A DNA stretch of 64,000 bases from a gamma proteobacterium HTCC2207 (GCA_905182855.1 CAJJDA010000009.1:1-64000), one strand, 5' to 3'. Numbered from the stretch's first letter, positions 1 to 9,813 are shown. Notes: a model not told the origin generated them from the sequence alone. Made by a program: numbers and translations.

Positions 1-103
1 CCCAATAATCACCTAAACTATAGAACAAACAAACTTCTCACTATTACATTTAATACGGGTTTGCGGTAAAGTCTAAGTATTACTAAAACTGATGTGAAAA
101 TTA

Positions 104-580
104 ATGACTGACAAGCAAAGTATCGATATCGACACACGGAAATTATTTAATTTAGGCGCAAATTTACTGGTGGCTGGCTTCATAAATCAAAAGCCCGAGC
201 AAGCGAAAAAACTCTTTAAAGAACTTAAACAGGGTACGCGGGTTACCGCGGGAGAACTTAAGGCTGATTCGAGCGGTAGCACAATTCCTGTCAAGCTCGA
301 ATTGGAGCGCAGCGAATATCGTGGCCAGTTTAACTATCCAAACTTTGAAATATCGCTTAAGTCTCTATTACAAAAGTTTGAAACTGAGACCCGCAAGGAT
401 AAAGAACTCAAAGACCTGCGCACTTTGACCAACGATTCCAACGGTAGCATCCTATTTAATCTTCCCAGTGGCGTTAAGATTGGTGAAGATGTCAACGTAC
501 TAATGATGTCAATTGAACCACTCGACGACTGCCTCGTGGTGCAGTTAATGTTTATGAATCCCGAACAGTTTATGGCATAG
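104..580 (+). CDS. Hypothetical protein, 158 aa
   Basis: I do not recognise this family. The protein is soluble-looking, with no signal peptide or strong membrane segment. It begins with a polar stretch and a short hydrophobic patch (NLGANLLVAGF, about residues 17-27), has a charged Lys/Glu-rich centre (about residues 88-107), and ends with a beta-rich part (residues 110-155). It stands alone, with a weak ribosome-binding site, about 190 bases ahead of the next plus-strand gene. Codon use looks like its neighbours, so it is probably a real gene. No function is proposed. Confidence 0.6.
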   Translation: MTDKQSIDIDTRKLFNLGANLLVAGFINQKPEQAKKLFKELKQGTRVTAGELKADSSGSTIPVKLELERSEYRGQFNYPNFEISLKSLLQKFETETRKDKELKDLRTLTNDSNGSILFNLPSGVKIGEDVNVLMMSIEPLDDCLVVQLMFMNPEQFMA

Positions 581-767
581 GTCCTAAACCGCGCTCACAG
601 CAACGAGTTATCTATCGCCTCAAACTCTTCGGCGCCAACTCGACACAGGCTCTAACCTGTTGCTATAATAAAAGTGAAGGGATACAGGTCCCAAACTCAG
701 TGTATTAAAAATGTTCGGGATCTCGATTGGAGTTATCTAAATCGAAGCCAAAGTGAGGATTAGACTC

Positions 768-1325
768 ATGAACAGACATTTTTATATTAGTGACGATCTC
801 GACGACCTAGAGCTGGTTGAAGAAGAACTAGAAAGTAACGGCATTTCGACACCGCATATCCATGTTTTAAGTCTCAACGACTCTGAAGTCGCCCGCCATA
901 AAAATCTGCATGAAGTAGAAGCCGTGCTCAGAACTGACGTAGTTCGTGGTACCAAGATAGGTGCATTGATAGGCGTTATTTCTGCTGCAGGGGTTATAAC
1001 TCTCACCTATTTATTCAACTGGGCCGAAACAGTTACCTGGCTGCCCTTTGTATTTCTGGCTATCATGGTATTGGGATTTTGCACCTGGGAAGGCGGCTTC
1101 GTCGGAATACAAATAAAAAACAAACGTTTTGCACAGTTTGACTCCGCATTAAAGGCCGGAAAGCATATTTTCTTTGTCGATATAGAGCCACAAAATGAAA
1201 TATTACTGACCGAGGTGGTTAATCACCACCCCGGATTAGCCGCCGCAGGTGACGGCCCATCGGTCCCGCAGTGGTTTATTCGCGGCCAAGAGATGTTTAG
1301 AAAGTTTATTAACACGATGCCCTAA
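768..1325 (+). CDS. Conserved two-helix membrane protein, function unknown
   Basis: An approximately 185-residue protein of a type common in Pseudomonas and related gammaproteobacteria, often mislabelled as a magnesium transporter or NAD/FAD enzyme. The N-terminal acidic domain (YISDDLDDLELVEEEL) is followed by two hydrophobic helices (about residues 65-105) with a conserved CTWEGG segment after them, then a C-terminal domain with FFVDIEP and NHHPGL. I chose the ATG at 768 because GAGGAT lies just upstream (755-760) at normal spacing. A GTG at 753 in the same frame overlaps that ribosome-binding site. The function is not known to me. Confidence 0.7.
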   Translation: MNRHFYISDDLDDLELVEEELESNGISTPHIHVLSLNDSEVARHKNLHEVEAVLRTDVVRGTKIGALIGVISAAGVITLTYLFNWAETVTWLPFVFLAIMVLGFCTWEGGFVGIQIKNKRFAQFDSALKAGKHIFFVDIEPQNEILLTEVVNHHPGLAAAGDGPSVPQWFIRGQEMFRKFINTMP

Positions 1326-1372
1326 ACACATGATTAGATACAGGCGGTGGATTCTCGTATCAGTGATTTTTA

Positions 1373-1702
1373 CTATTGGCTAAAGAAAATAAGTCGATTG
1401 GCATAAGTGTAATCAGCTTCAATCGCCATTAGGCCAAGAAACACCAAAACGCAAAGTGGTGGCAGCAGTATCGCCAACCAAAACGCCATACGCTCCCACA
1501 TCATATGCATAAAAACGGCAATAATCAGGCCAGCTTTTAAAAACATAAAAATAAGAATCAAAGTCCATCTCAGCGCCCCCTCAAACTCCATATAATCAAC
1601 CATATAAGAAAATGTACTGAGCACAAAGAGTAGCCCCCAGACCTTAAAATAGGTACTTATGGGATGCTGTTGAACTTCTGCATTAATACTATTTTCCATC
1701 AT
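1373..1702 (-). CDS. Cytochrome c oxidase subunit IV family protein
   Basis: A small 109-residue membrane protein with three predicted helices, of the bacterial oxidase subunit IV type (CoxD/CyoD-like). Such subunits help assemble and stabilise the heme-copper oxidase core in the inner membrane. It is the last gene of the oxidase operon and starts eight bases after the stop of the subunit III gene, with AGGG as ribosome-binding site. Two adjacent ATG codons could serve as start. The identification rests on size, helix pattern (FKVWGLLFVLSTFSYMV, IAVFMHMMWERM) and operon position. Confidence 0.8.
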   Translation of the reverse strand: MMENSINAEVQQHPISTYFKVWGLLFVLSTFSYMVDYMEFEGALRWTLILIFMFLKAGLIIAVFMHMMWERMAFWLAILLPPLCVLVFLGLMAIEADYTYANRLIFFSQ

Positions 1703-1710
1703 CTAACCCT

Positions 1711-2382
1711 CTACCAAAGATAAAAGAACGCAAATATAAAGACCCACACCAGATCAACAAAGTGCCAGTAAAGTCCCGTTATTTCAACAATTTCATAGCC
1801 CCGCTCTTCGTAATCCCCTCGCAGAACTTTCAGGGCCACAGTAACCAGATAGATCACGCCAATGGATACATGCAATCCATGAAATCCGGTAATCATAAAA
1901 AAACTCGCGCCAAACTGAACCGCACCCATAGGATTGCCCCAGGGGCGGACGCCCTCCTCAATTAATTTGGTCCACTCGAATGCCTGCATGCCAACAAAGC
2001 AAAGCCCCAAGAACGCCGTAATTAACATTAGGATTCCGGCCTTTTTGCGCTGACGGCGATAGCCACAGTTGACGGCCATAGCCATTGTGCCGCTGCTAGT
2101 AATTAGCACAAAAGTCATTATCGCTATAAGAATAAGTGGAATATGTTCGCCCCCAATAGTCAGCGCAAAAACCTCGCTGGGAATTGGCCAAGGCACCGCA
2201 GTGGTCATCCTTACCGACATATAGCCGACAAGGAAACAACTAAAGATAAAGGTATCACTGAGGAGGAAAATCCACATCATGGTTTTGCCCCAGCTGACGT
2301 TCTTAAACGCATCCTTATCCGAGGCCCAATCTGTCACCAATCCCTTAACGCCGGTATCCACTACTTCCAATGGCGCACTCAT
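1711..2382 (-). CDS. Cytochrome c oxidase subunit III (first of two paralogues)
   Basis: A 223-residue heme-copper oxidase subunit III with about five to six helices. Family hallmarks include FLLSDTFIFSCFLVGY in the first helix, FQ/EWTKLIEEG after the third, the TGFHGLHVSIG motif and the closing YWHFVDLVWVFIFAFFYLW. Subunit III binds subunit I in the inner membrane and supports proton uptake and enzyme stability. It lies ten bases downstream of a second, more divergent subunit III gene. The pair suggests a CoxO/CoxP-like arrangement as described for alternative oxidase operons of Bradyrhizobium. Confidence 0.88.
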   Translation of the reverse strand: MSAPLEVVDTGVKGLVTDWASDKDAFKNVSWGKTMMWIFLLSDTFIFSCFLVGYMSVRMTTAVPWPIPSEVFALTIGGEHIPLILIAIMTFVLITSSGTMAMAVNCGYRRQRKKAGILMLITAFLGLCFVGMQAFEWTKLIEEGVRPWGNPMGAVQFGASFFMITGFHGLHVSIGVIYLVTVALKVLRGDYEERGYEIVEITGLYWHFVDLVWVFIFAFFYLW

Positions 2383-2392
2383 ATTTCTCTCC

Positions 2393-3052
2393 TTAAAATC
2401 CGCAAAGCTTAGCTATCGCGGCATAGGTGGCCGGTGAACTGGATAGCAGCGCAAATAATCCCAGCCACACGAACAGTAAAAAGTGCCAGTAGGTGGCACA
2501 TAATTCAACACCCAGCCCGGCCTTAGCGCTGGCCTGCTCTGAGTTATCATGGTTCAATCTATAAATGGCCCGTACCCATGCCACCAATCCGCCCAAAAGA
2601 TGCACCCCATGTAAGCCGGTGAGTAAATAGAAAAAAGCATTGGCAGCATTGCTGGAGGCAAAATAACCCATATTGCCTAGAGCATTCCAAAATACTAACT
2701 GACCCACAAGGAAGGCCACCGAAGCCGCTCCGGCCACCAGCATCAGGTCACGGGTTAGCGCCTTATCTAAGCGCCTTAATGATCGCTTGGCTAACTCAAG
2801 GGCGACACTGGCTAGCACTAAGAATGCGGTATTTATCCATAGCTGCCAGGTCGAGGCCAACGGTTGCCACGGTTCCGACAAAGCCTCCCAGTCGGAGACT
2901 TGTGAACGCAAAATATAGGATATCAAAAATAGGAAAAACATTGAGCTCATAGCAGCCATTAATAAATGTAGGCCGGTCTTTGCACATCGGCTGCGGCGTA
3001 ATAAATAATTAGCTTCAATCTGTACTGAAAAGTTTCCTGTCTGGGCAATCAT
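2393..3052 (-). CDS. Cytochrome c oxidase subunit III-like protein (second paralogue)
   Basis: A 219-residue divergent subunit III. It shares the TGLHGVHLLGG motif and the terminal CATYWHFLLFVWLGLFALL signature with true subunit III, but the N-terminal half differs: FFLFLISYILRSQVSDW, then a helix pair with LELAKRSLRRLDKAL. It follows subunit I after about 35 bases and precedes the better conserved subunit III gene. Both are probably part of one oxidase complex, or one replaces the extra helices missing from the other. The family assignment is firm; the division of labour between the two is inference. Confidence 0.82.
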   Translation of the reverse strand: MIAQTGNFSVQIEANYLLRRSRCAKTGLHLLMAAMSSMFFLFLISYILRSQVSDWEALSEPWQPLASTWQLWINTAFLVLASVALELAKRSLRRLDKALTRDLMLVAGAASVAFLVGQLVFWNALGNMGYFASSNAANAFFYLLTGLHGVHLLGGLVAWVRAIYRLNHDNSEQASAKAGLGVELCATYWHFLLFVWLGLFALLSSSPATYAAIAKLCGF

Positions 3053-3088
3053 GTACCTCTCCTCTTCTAGAATTTCTAATCAAATGCT

Positions 3089-4837
3089 CTATCCGTTATG
3101 ATCATTTTCATGCACAGGCGCCTCACTTGGCGGCGTTGTCTGAGTTACAAAGTCCTCCGCCACATTGGGCACACCATAATCGTAGGGCCAGCGATGTACT
3201 CGGGGCAAGGTTGCACCCCAGTTACCATGTCTGGGTGGCGTTTCGGGGGTCAACCATTCGAGGGACGCTGCCCGCCATGGGTTACCACCAGCGGGCTTTC
3301 CCCTAAACGCGCTATGAAACAGATTATACAAAAACAGTATCTGCGCTATACCGACTCCAATAGCTACCACGGTTATAAAGGCGTTGAGGCTCTGTGCCGA
3401 ATCAGGAATAAACTGATAGTCTTCGTAGGCATAATACCGTCTCGGCATTCCTTGAAAGCCTAAATAATGCATGGGGAAGTAAATCAGATAGGTGCCCAGA
3501 AATGTCACCCAAAAGTGCAGCTTGCCAATGGTGTCATTGAGCATGCGTCCGGTAATTTTCGGGTACCAATGATAGATCGAACCAAACACCACGAGTATCG
3601 GCGCAACACCCATCACCATATGGAAATGGGCCACAACAAAGTAGGTGTCTGAAAGCGGTATATCAACCACAACATTGCCCAGAAACAGACCTGTTAGACC
3701 ACCCACCAAAAACGTCACAATAAAAGCTAGAGAGAACAGCATCGGGACGGTCATTTGGATATTGGCTCGCCATAATGTCAGTAGCCAGTTGTAGACTTTA
3801 AGAGCAGTCGGAACTGCGATCACTAATGTCGTGACGGCAAAGAAAAAACCAAAGTAAGGATTCATACCACTGACATACATGTGGTGGGCCCAGACAATAA
3901 AGCTCAGGGCGCCAATCGCAACAATTGCCCACACCATCATCCGGTAGCCAAAGATACTTTTTCTAGCATGGACACTGATTAAATGTGAGACGATGCCAAA
4001 GGCTGGCAAAATCATAATGTAAACTTCAGGATGACCAAAAAACCAAAATAAATGTTGAAACAAGATGGGACTACCGCCAGTGTAGTCAAGCTGCGTACCA
4101 AACTGCAGCATGTCTGGCATAAAAAAGCTGGTGCCTATGGTTTTATCTAACAACATCATAATGCCGCTGACAAATAAAGCAGGGAATGCCAGCAAGGCTA
4201 GTATGGTAGCAACAAATATGCCCCAAACCGTCAGTGGTAGGCGGAACATTGTCATACCATGCGTACGCGCCTGTAGAATTGTTGTCACGTAGTTTAGGCC
4301 ACCCATCGTTGCGGCAATAATGAAAATAATGAGCGACACTAACATTAGAATAATGCCCCACTCGGCACCGGGAGTGCCTGCCGTAATTGCCTGTGGAGGA
4401 TAAAGTGTCCAACCAGCTCCTGTGGGTCCGCCCGGCACGAAAAAGCTGGCCATCAACACAACAACGGATAATAGATAAAACCAAAAACTGAGCATATTCA
4501 CGAAGGGAAAAACCATATCCCTCGCGCCAACCATAAGCGGAATCAAATAGTTCCCAAAGCCGCCTAAAAAAAGCGCGGTGAGCAAATAAATTACCATGAT
4601 CATGCCATGCATCGTCATGGCCTGGTAATAGGCGGTAGCATCCATATCAATACTACCCGGAAAGCCAATCTGCATACGCATCATGGCGGACAGAACTAGG
4701 GCGACCAAACCCACTGTGATGGCGGTGAGGGAATATTGAATAGCGATAACTTTATGGTCCTGACTCCACACGTATTTAGCATAAAACCCGACAGGTTCAT
4801 GGAGCTCTTGGTGTTCTACGTCTTCTGCATAGGCCAT
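3089..4837 (-). CDS. ctaD: Cytochrome c oxidase subunit I
   Basis: The catalytic 12-helix subunit, 582 residues, which reduces oxygen at a heme a3-CuB centre and pumps protons. Signature features include the CuB/active-site segment WFFGHPEVYIMILPAFG (His and the cross-linked Tyr), WAHHMY with the paired CuB histidines, and VAHFHMVMG carrying the heme ligands. The Glu in GHPEVY marks an A1-type D-channel, and GNYLIPLMVGARD is the helix III loop. The gene follows the subunit II gene by three bases in the same operon. Residues after about 530 form a hydrophilic tail with proline-rich ends. Confidence 0.95.
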   Translation of the reverse strand: MAYAEDVEHQELHEPVGFYAKYVWSQDHKVIAIQYSLTAITVGLVALVLSAMMRMQIGFPGSIDMDATAYYQAMTMHGMIMVIYLLTALFLGGFGNYLIPLMVGARDMVFPFVNMLSFWFYLLSVVVLMASFFVPGGPTGAGWTLYPPQAITAGTPGAEWGIILMLVSLIIFIIAATMGGLNYVTTILQARTHGMTMFRLPLTVWGIFVATILALLAFPALFVSGIMMLLDKTIGTSFFMPDMLQFGTQLDYTGGSPILFQHLFWFFGHPEVYIMILPAFGIVSHLISVHARKSIFGYRMMVWAIVAIGALSFIVWAHHMYVSGMNPYFGFFFAVTTLVIAVPTALKVYNWLLTLWRANIQMTVPMLFSLAFIVTFLVGGLTGLFLGNVVVDIPLSDTYFVVAHFHMVMGVAPILVVFGSIYHWYPKITGRMLNDTIGKLHFWVTFLGTYLIYFPMHYLGFQGMPRRYYAYEDYQFIPDSAQSLNAFITVVAIGVGIAQILFLYNLFHSAFRGKPAGGNPWRAASLEWLTPETPPRHGNWGATLPRVHRWPYDYGVPNVAEDFVTQTTPPSEAPVHENDHNG

Positions 4838-4840
4838 TAA

Positions 4841-5953
4841 TTACTCCTTACTGGATGTCGCGGATGTAAGCGACTGAATATAGGCAACGAGACTATCGAG
4901 TTGCTCTGAGCTTAGCGGGTAAGCGACCATTATGGGCGGATAGCCCTCGACAAGTTTAGCCGAGGGATTGACTACAGACTCTTTAAGATACTCAGCATCC
5001 GCGATCACCTGCGTTCCATCTGTCAGCAATTCGCTACGCCCAAATAAGTCCTGCCAGCCAGGCCCTAAACTGGGACCTCCATCAACACTGTGGCAGGCGA
5101 GGCAGCCCCGACTAGCCGCAAGTCTCTCGCCCTGCTGAACCAATCCCTCAACGGTGCCGCCGGTCAGAGACTCGGCAAATGTGGTCTGTTTAGATAGCCA
5201 TTGGTTATAACTTTTACTATCTTCGACAACTACCTGCCCACGCATATTGTAGTGACCAATGCCACAGTATTCGGCGCAGAGAATATCAAAGGTCCCAGCA
5301 ACCTCAGGGGTGAACCAAAAGTAGGTGATCTGACCGGGGACTAAATCCATTTTCGCTCGGAATTCGGGCACGTAGAAATTATGGAGAACATCTTTTGATC
5401 GCAACAATGCAATGATCGGCTGATCTATAAGTAAATGCATCTTATTACCTGACACCAGAATATCATCCTGCCCGAGTGGATCTCTTGGATCCAACCCATA
5501 GGGATTGGCATCGTCCATCAATAAAACGCTGCTTTTACCAAATTCCTTATCATTTCCAGGCAGTCGATAACTCCAACGCCACTGCTCACCAACTGCCTCA
5601 AACTCTGCCGCCCCATCAGGCGGATGGACAAAATCGTTATATACCCACAAACCCTGGTGCAAGTAGCCAAGGCAGATCGCAACACTGGTAATGCCGATCA
5701 ACCACCATTCTAGTTTTTTATTTTCAGGTTGGTATTCGGAGCGACCATCCGGGCGAGCGCGAAAGGTATAAACGCAATAAGCCATGAAAAGGACAATAGC
5801 CACAAAGAAGATAGCGGTGATCACCAGCGTAATAGTAATTGTGGTATCAATAGATCCCCAGTTAGAAGCCACCGGCGTCGCCTGCCAGGGACTGAGGAAA
5901 TGAAACATAAAAGAAACAATAACAATAGCGACCAAAATAACTGCAAAAGCCAT
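4841..5953 (-). CDS. ctaC: Cytochrome c oxidase subunit II fused to cytochrome c
   Basis: About 370 residues. Two N-terminal transmembrane helices are followed by a periplasmic cupredoxin domain with the CuA ligands (VLHNF, and CAEYCGIGHYNM), then a C-terminal cytochrome c domain with heme motif CLACH and a probable axial Met in PPIM. The fusion makes this a caa3-like oxidase that can take electrons directly into its own heme c. I chose the ATG at 5953 because AGGAG lies just upstream; an in-frame start 60 bases earlier would add an implausible Cys-rich, charged extension. It is the first gene of the oxidase operon. Confidence 0.92.
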   Translation of the reverse strand: MAFAVILVAIVIVSFMFHFLSPWQATPVASNWGSIDTTITITLVITAIFFVAIVLFMAYCVYTFRARPDGRSEYQPENKKLEWWLIGITSVAICLGYLHQGLWVYNDFVHPPDGAAEFEAVGEQWRWSYRLPGNDKEFGKSSVLLMDDANPYGLDPRDPLGQDDILVSGNKMHLLIDQPIIALLRSKDVLHNFYVPEFRAKMDLVPGQITYFWFTPEVAGTFDILCAEYCGIGHYNMRGQVVVEDSKSYNQWLSKQTTFAESLTGGTVEGLVQQGERLAASRGCLACHSVDGGPSLGPGWQDLFGRSELLTDGTQVIADAEYLKESVVNPSAKLVEGYPPIMVAYPLSSEQLDSLVAYIQSLTSATSSKE

Positions 5954-6129
5954 GCTGGTTGAACTCCTGTTACAATGCCCAAATGTCTGATCGCGACATT
6001 TTGCCAACTTCAAGAGAACGGTATTCTTGCTCTTTCCTCTTTTTATGCTGGGGAAATTATGAGCACTTCAAGATTGCAACCACCCTCACTCTACAACAAA
6101 ACCTGTGAAAATATTTGTAATTTGAGTCG

Positions 6130-6157
6130 AGTGTAGCACAAACACCGTATAGTGCAA
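6130..6157 (-). promoter_or_regulatory. Probable sigma70 promoter for the oxidase operon
   Basis: On the minus strand TTGCAC and TACACT are separated by 16 bases, pointing at the oxidase operon about 180 bases downstream. An imperfect inverted repeat, GAGTCGAGT (6124-6132) and ACTCGAGTC (6160-6168), brackets the elements and could be an operator. This lies in a roughly 310-base intergenic stretch (5954-6263) between the oxidase operon and the divergent LuxR-type gene. I see nothing else definite in that stretch. Confidence 0.45.
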
Positions 6158-6263
6158 AAACTCGAGTCTTTCTAACCCCTTAGCGACTCAATTAGATTTA
6201 ATATCGTCAAATTGTTAAGTATGATCAACGCATAACTAACGAGTAAGACCAAGCGATTTATTT

Positions 6264-7091
6264 ATGCAGACTCAGCTTTTTAACTTTAGCCAAAAACTTG
6301 CCGCCATCATGCCTGAGATTGGCGGCGATCGATTGCCATCTCTACTGTTGAGTATGCTCAAAAGTTTGGTACCTTTCGACAATGCCGTAATACTGCATTA
6401 TCGGCACGATGAAAAGCCATTGGTTTACTATAACGATCGTCCACCTGAAGATCGCGTTACACAAATTAACAAATTTGTTCAGGGCCGGTATTTATTTGAT
6501 CCATATTATCGAGCGGCGATGGACAGCAATGTGACGGGATTTCATCGCCTCAGTGATTTGGCGCCAGAAGGCTTTGAAAAAACAGAATATTACCGAAGCT
6601 ATTTTAAATACACTGAAATTAAAGATGAAGTCGGGTATCTTATTCATCTTTCAGCCGGTCAGTTTATCAATATTTCATTGAGCCGAGTGCGACTAGCACA
6701 ACGCTTTAACCGTGCACAGATGACCGTTCTCAGTGACATTAATGATACGATTGTTGCGATCTGTCAGCAACAATGGAGTGAAGACATAAAAACCGCTGAC
6801 AACGCTGACAACCAATTACCGGGCCAGCTTGATAGCGCACTAAAGTATTTTGGTACGGCTTATTTGACCGGTAGAGAATCTCAAGTAGTACAACTTTTTC
6901 TACATGGCCATTCCACCAAGTCTATCGCAGACCGCTTGGGCATTTCCCCAGAGACAGTAAAACTACATCGCAAAAATAGCTATGCCAAACTGGATGTTTC
7001 ATCTCAGGCTGAGCTTTTTTATCTTTTCATTGACTCGTTGGCCAGCCTGGCAAACTACGCAGGCGGAGATCCGCTGGTAGGCTATTTATAA
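6264..7091 (+). CDS. LuxR-family transcriptional regulator
   Basis: A 275-residue regulator. The C-terminal 65 residues form a GerE-type helix-turn-helix: LTGRESQVVQLFLHGHSTKSIA, then ISPETVKLHRKNSYAKL. The N-terminal approximately 170 residues look like a GAF-type sensory fold rather than the autoinducer-binding domain of true LuxR, since the conserved Trp/Tyr pattern of that domain is not evident. It stands alone and diverges from the oxidase operon, so it may regulate that operon; this is only inferred from position. Its stop codon sits in the loop of a strong hairpin. Confidence 0.82.
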   Translation: MQTQLFNFSQKLAAIMPEIGGDRLPSLLLSMLKSLVPFDNAVILHYRHDEKPLVYYNDRPPEDRVTQINKFVQGRYLFDPYYRAAMDSNVTGFHRLSDLAPEGFEKTEYYRSYFKYTEIKDEVGYLIHLSAGQFINISLSRVRLAQRFNRAQMTVLSDINDTIVAICQQQWSEDIKTADNADNQLPGQLDSALKYFGTAYLTGRESQVVQLFLHGHSTKSIADRLGISPETVKLHRKNSYAKLDVSSQAELFYLFIDSLASLANYAGGDPLVGYL

Positions 7092-7101
7092 TAGCCTACC
7101 A
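7076..7101. terminator. Strong hairpin spanning the LuxR-type stop codon
   Basis: An 11-base perfect inverted repeat (TGGTAGGCTAT, from 7075, pairing with ATAGCCTACCA) has a five-base loop containing the start of the TAA stop codon. No T-run follows on either strand, so it is either a weak or factor-assisted terminator or an mRNA 3'-end protector. It lies between convergent genes (LuxR-type and clpB). Confidence 0.45.
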
Positions 7102-7152
7102 CTGCTGGCACCTCTGGGGCCTGCAGGTTCCCGCAAGACCATCGAGTTCCAA

Positions 7153-9732
7153 TCAAGCATCTGTATTAAAAAACACTATGTCCTCTTCCACTAGGCGCCC
7201 AATAATCTCGACACCTGGCGCAAACTTACCCGCCAAAATACTTTCAGCCAATGGGTTCTCTATCAAACGCTGAATAACGCGCTTTAAGGGTCTGGCTCCG
7301 TAGACAGGATCAAAGCCCGCTTCCAGTAACCTATCCAACACTGCATCATCGACCTGCAATGTAAGATCAAGGTCTGCCAATCGCTTAGCCAATAACGCTA
7401 ATTGAATATTGGCAATACCGCGCAGTTGGTCTTTGGCCAATGGATGAAACACGACGACCTCATCGACACGATTGATAAATTCGGGACGAAAATGGCCACT
7501 CACAACATCCATCACAGAGGACTTCATGAGATCATAGTTATCGTCACCCGCCAATAACTGCACAACATCCGAACCCAAATTAGATGTCATAATGATAACG
7601 GTGTTTTTGAAATCAACGGTGCGCCCCTGGCCGTCGGTAAGACGACCATCATCAAGCACCTGCAAGAGAACATTGAACACATCAGGATGGGCTTTTTCTA
7701 TTTCATCGAGTAGCAATACTGAATAAGGACGTCGACGCACTGCCTCGGTAAGATAACCGCCCTCTTCATACCCGACATAGCCGGGCGGGGCACCAATTAG
7801 CCTTGCCACCGAGTGTTTTTCCATAAACTCTGACATATCTATGCGTATCATGGCATCTTCGCTGTCGAACAAAAACTCAGCCAGAGACTTACATAACTCG
7901 GTTTTACCCACACCCGTTGGGCCTAAAAACATAAAGGAACCATTGGGTCTATTCGGATCAGACAAGCCGGCTCGCGATCGCCGTACCGCATTACAGACAG
8001 CTATAACAGCTTCAGACTGCCCCATTACACGCTCATGTAATGCTTCCTCCATGCGCAGCAGTTTATCCCGCTCGCCATCGAGCATTTTAGCAACCGGAAT
8101 GCCAGTCCACTTAGCGACTACCTCCGCTATTTCCTCCTCGGTCACTCTGTTTCTCAGTAATCGTTTTTCGGTTTGAGTTTCGCTCAGGGCACTGGCAAGC
8201 TGTTTTTCTAATGCAGGTATAACGCTATATTGAATCTCAGCCATCTTGCCCAAATTACCCGCGCGATGGGCAGCTTCAAGATTTACCCGAGCCTGTTCCA
8301 GTTCAGACTTGACGTGAGTGGCACCTTGCATAGAGGCTTTTTCGGCCTTCCATATTTCTTCAAGATCGGAATATTCTCGGTCCAGTAAAGCGATGCCATC
8401 CTCGAGTTTTTCCTGACGCTTACGCGATGCCTCATCCTTATCTTTTTTTACCGCCTCCCGCTCAATCTTTAGCTGAATGAGGCGACGCTCAAGACGGTCC
8501 ATTTCTTCCGGTTTAGAATCAATTTCCATACGAATCCGGCTACCCGCTTCATCGATTAGATCAATCGCTTTGTCGGGCAACTGGCGATCAGTGATATAGC
8601 GGCGAGAGAGTTTGGCCGCGGCCACAATAGCACTGTCGGTAATCTCCACGCCGTGATGGACTTCGTAGCGCTCCTTGAGACCTCTCAAAATGGCGACAGT
8701 ATCCTGCTCAGTAGGTTCGTCCACCAAGACTTTTTGAAAGCGACGTTCAAGCGCACCATCCTTCTCAATAAATTTCCGATATTCATCTAAGGTAGTAGCG
8801 CCCACACAATGCAGTTCCCCGCGCGCCAGTGCCGGCTTCAACATATTACCAGCATCCATTGCACCTTCTGATTTACCTGCGCCGACCATGGTGTGAATTT
8901 CATCAATAAACAAGATCACCTGCCCATCTTGCTTAGCCAGATCATTGAGCACGCCCTTTAACCTCTCTTCAAAGTCACCACGGTATTTTGCACCAGCTAA
9001 AAGAGCGGCTAAATCCAAGGTCAGAACCCGTTTGTTTTTAAGTCCTTCGGGGACTTCACCATTGATAATTCGTTGCGCCAAACCCTCGACTATCGCGGTT
9101 TTCCCGACGCCCGGCTCACCAATCAACACCGGATTGTTTTTGGTACGTCGCTGCAGCACTTGAATAGTGCGACGTATCTCATCGTCGCGCCCAATCACGG
9201 GGTCCAGCTTCCCCGACTCTGCGCGTTCAGTTAGATCGACGGTATACCTATCCAACGCCTCACGCTGCATCTCCGCATCAGGATCGCTAATGGTATCGCC
9301 ACCACGAACAGATTCGATCGCATTTTTACCTTTGGATATATCGCCGAATTTTGCTAGCGTCTTACCTAGTGAGCCAGTGTCCTCCATCGCCACCATTAGC
9401 AACACCTCGCTTGAGATGTATTGATCGCCCTTTTTTTGTGCGGCGCGATCAGCCAAGTTCATTAGGCGCCCCAAGTCTTGAGATAGGTTAGCCTCACCAA
9501 TGGGTTTACTTATTTTAGCCAACCGCTGTAACTCGGAATTCAATGATTGTTGCAGACCAACCACATCAAAACCCGCTCGGTTGAGAATGGGCCGAACGCT
9601 GCCACCCTCTTGATTTAATAACGCCAGCAGTAAATGCACTGGCTCGATACCTGAGTGATCATTTCCGATCGCCATGGACTGAGCATCTGCCAGTGCGCTT
9701 TGCAGCTGATTGGTGAGTTTGTCTATACGCAT
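7153..9732 (-). CDS. clpB: ATP-dependent chaperone ClpB
   Basis: An 859-residue Hsp100 disaggregase that works with DnaK to extract polypeptides from aggregates. The domain order is standard: Clp N-domain repeats (1-145), AAA-1 with Walker [11 protein letters not shown] near residue 205 and Walker B LFIDEIHT, a coiled-coil middle domain (about 400-525, Lys/Glu-rich), and AAA-2 with Walker [11 protein letters not shown] near 605 and [14 protein letters not shown]. The middle domain marks it as ClpB rather than ClpA/ClpC. Length matches the family, and a heat-shock-like promoter lies upstream. Confidence 0.97.
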   Translation of the reverse strand: MRIDKLTNQLQSALADAQSMAIGNDHSGIEPVHLLLALLNQEGGSVRPILNRAGFDVVGLQQSLNSELQRLAKISKPIGEANLSQDLGRLMNLADRAAQKKGDQYISSEVLLMVAMEDTGSLGKTLAKFGDISKGKNAIESVRGGDTISDPDAEMQREALDRYTVDLTERAESGKLDPVIGRDDEIRRTIQVLQRRTKNNPVLIGEPGVGKTAIVEGLAQRIINGEVPEGLKNKRVLTLDLAALLAGAKYRGDFEERLKGVLNDLAKQDGQVILFIDEIHTMVGAGKSEGAMDAGNMLKPALARGELHCVGATTLDEYRKFIEKDGALERRFQKVLVDEPTEQDTVAILRGLKERYEVHHGVEITDSAIVAAAKLSRRYITDRQLPDKAIDLIDEAGSRIRMEIDSKPEEMDRLERRLIQLKIEREAVKKDKDEASRKRQEKLEDGIALLDREYSDLEEIWKAEKASMQGATHVKSELEQARVNLEAAHRAGNLGKMAEIQYSVIPALEKQLASALSETQTEKRLLRNRVTEEEIAEVVAKWTGIPVAKMLDGERDKLLRMEEALHERVMGQSEAVIAVCNAVRRSRAGLSDPNRPNGSFMFLGPTGVGKTELCKSLAEFLFDSEDAMIRIDMSEFMEKHSVARLIGAPPGYVGYEEGGYLTEAVRRRPYSVLLLDEIEKAHPDVFNVLLQVLDDGRLTDGQGRTVDFKNTVIIMTSNLGSDVVQLLAGDDNYDLMKSSVMDVVSGHFRPEFINRVDEVVVFHPLAKDQLRGIANIQLALLAKRLADLDLTLQVDDAVLDRLLEAGFDPVYGARPLKRVIQRLIENPLAESILAGKFAPGVEIIGRLVEEDIVFFNTDA

Positions 9733-9784
9733 GATTACTCCTTATCCTGTCTACTAAGATCTTTTCGATCTAGCCTGTTACTTT

Positions 9785-9813
9785 AGTTGGGGGCTGCTCA
9801 GGCATTTTCAATG
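9785..9813 (-). promoter_or_regulatory. Probable sigma32 (heat-shock) promoter of clpB
   Basis: The minus strand reads CATTGAAA, 12 bases, then CCCCCAACT, resembling the sigma32 elements CTTGAAA and CCCCATNT. It lies about 53-81 bases upstream of the clpB start. clpB is a classic heat-shock gene, so the position supports the reading. Confidence 0.5.
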
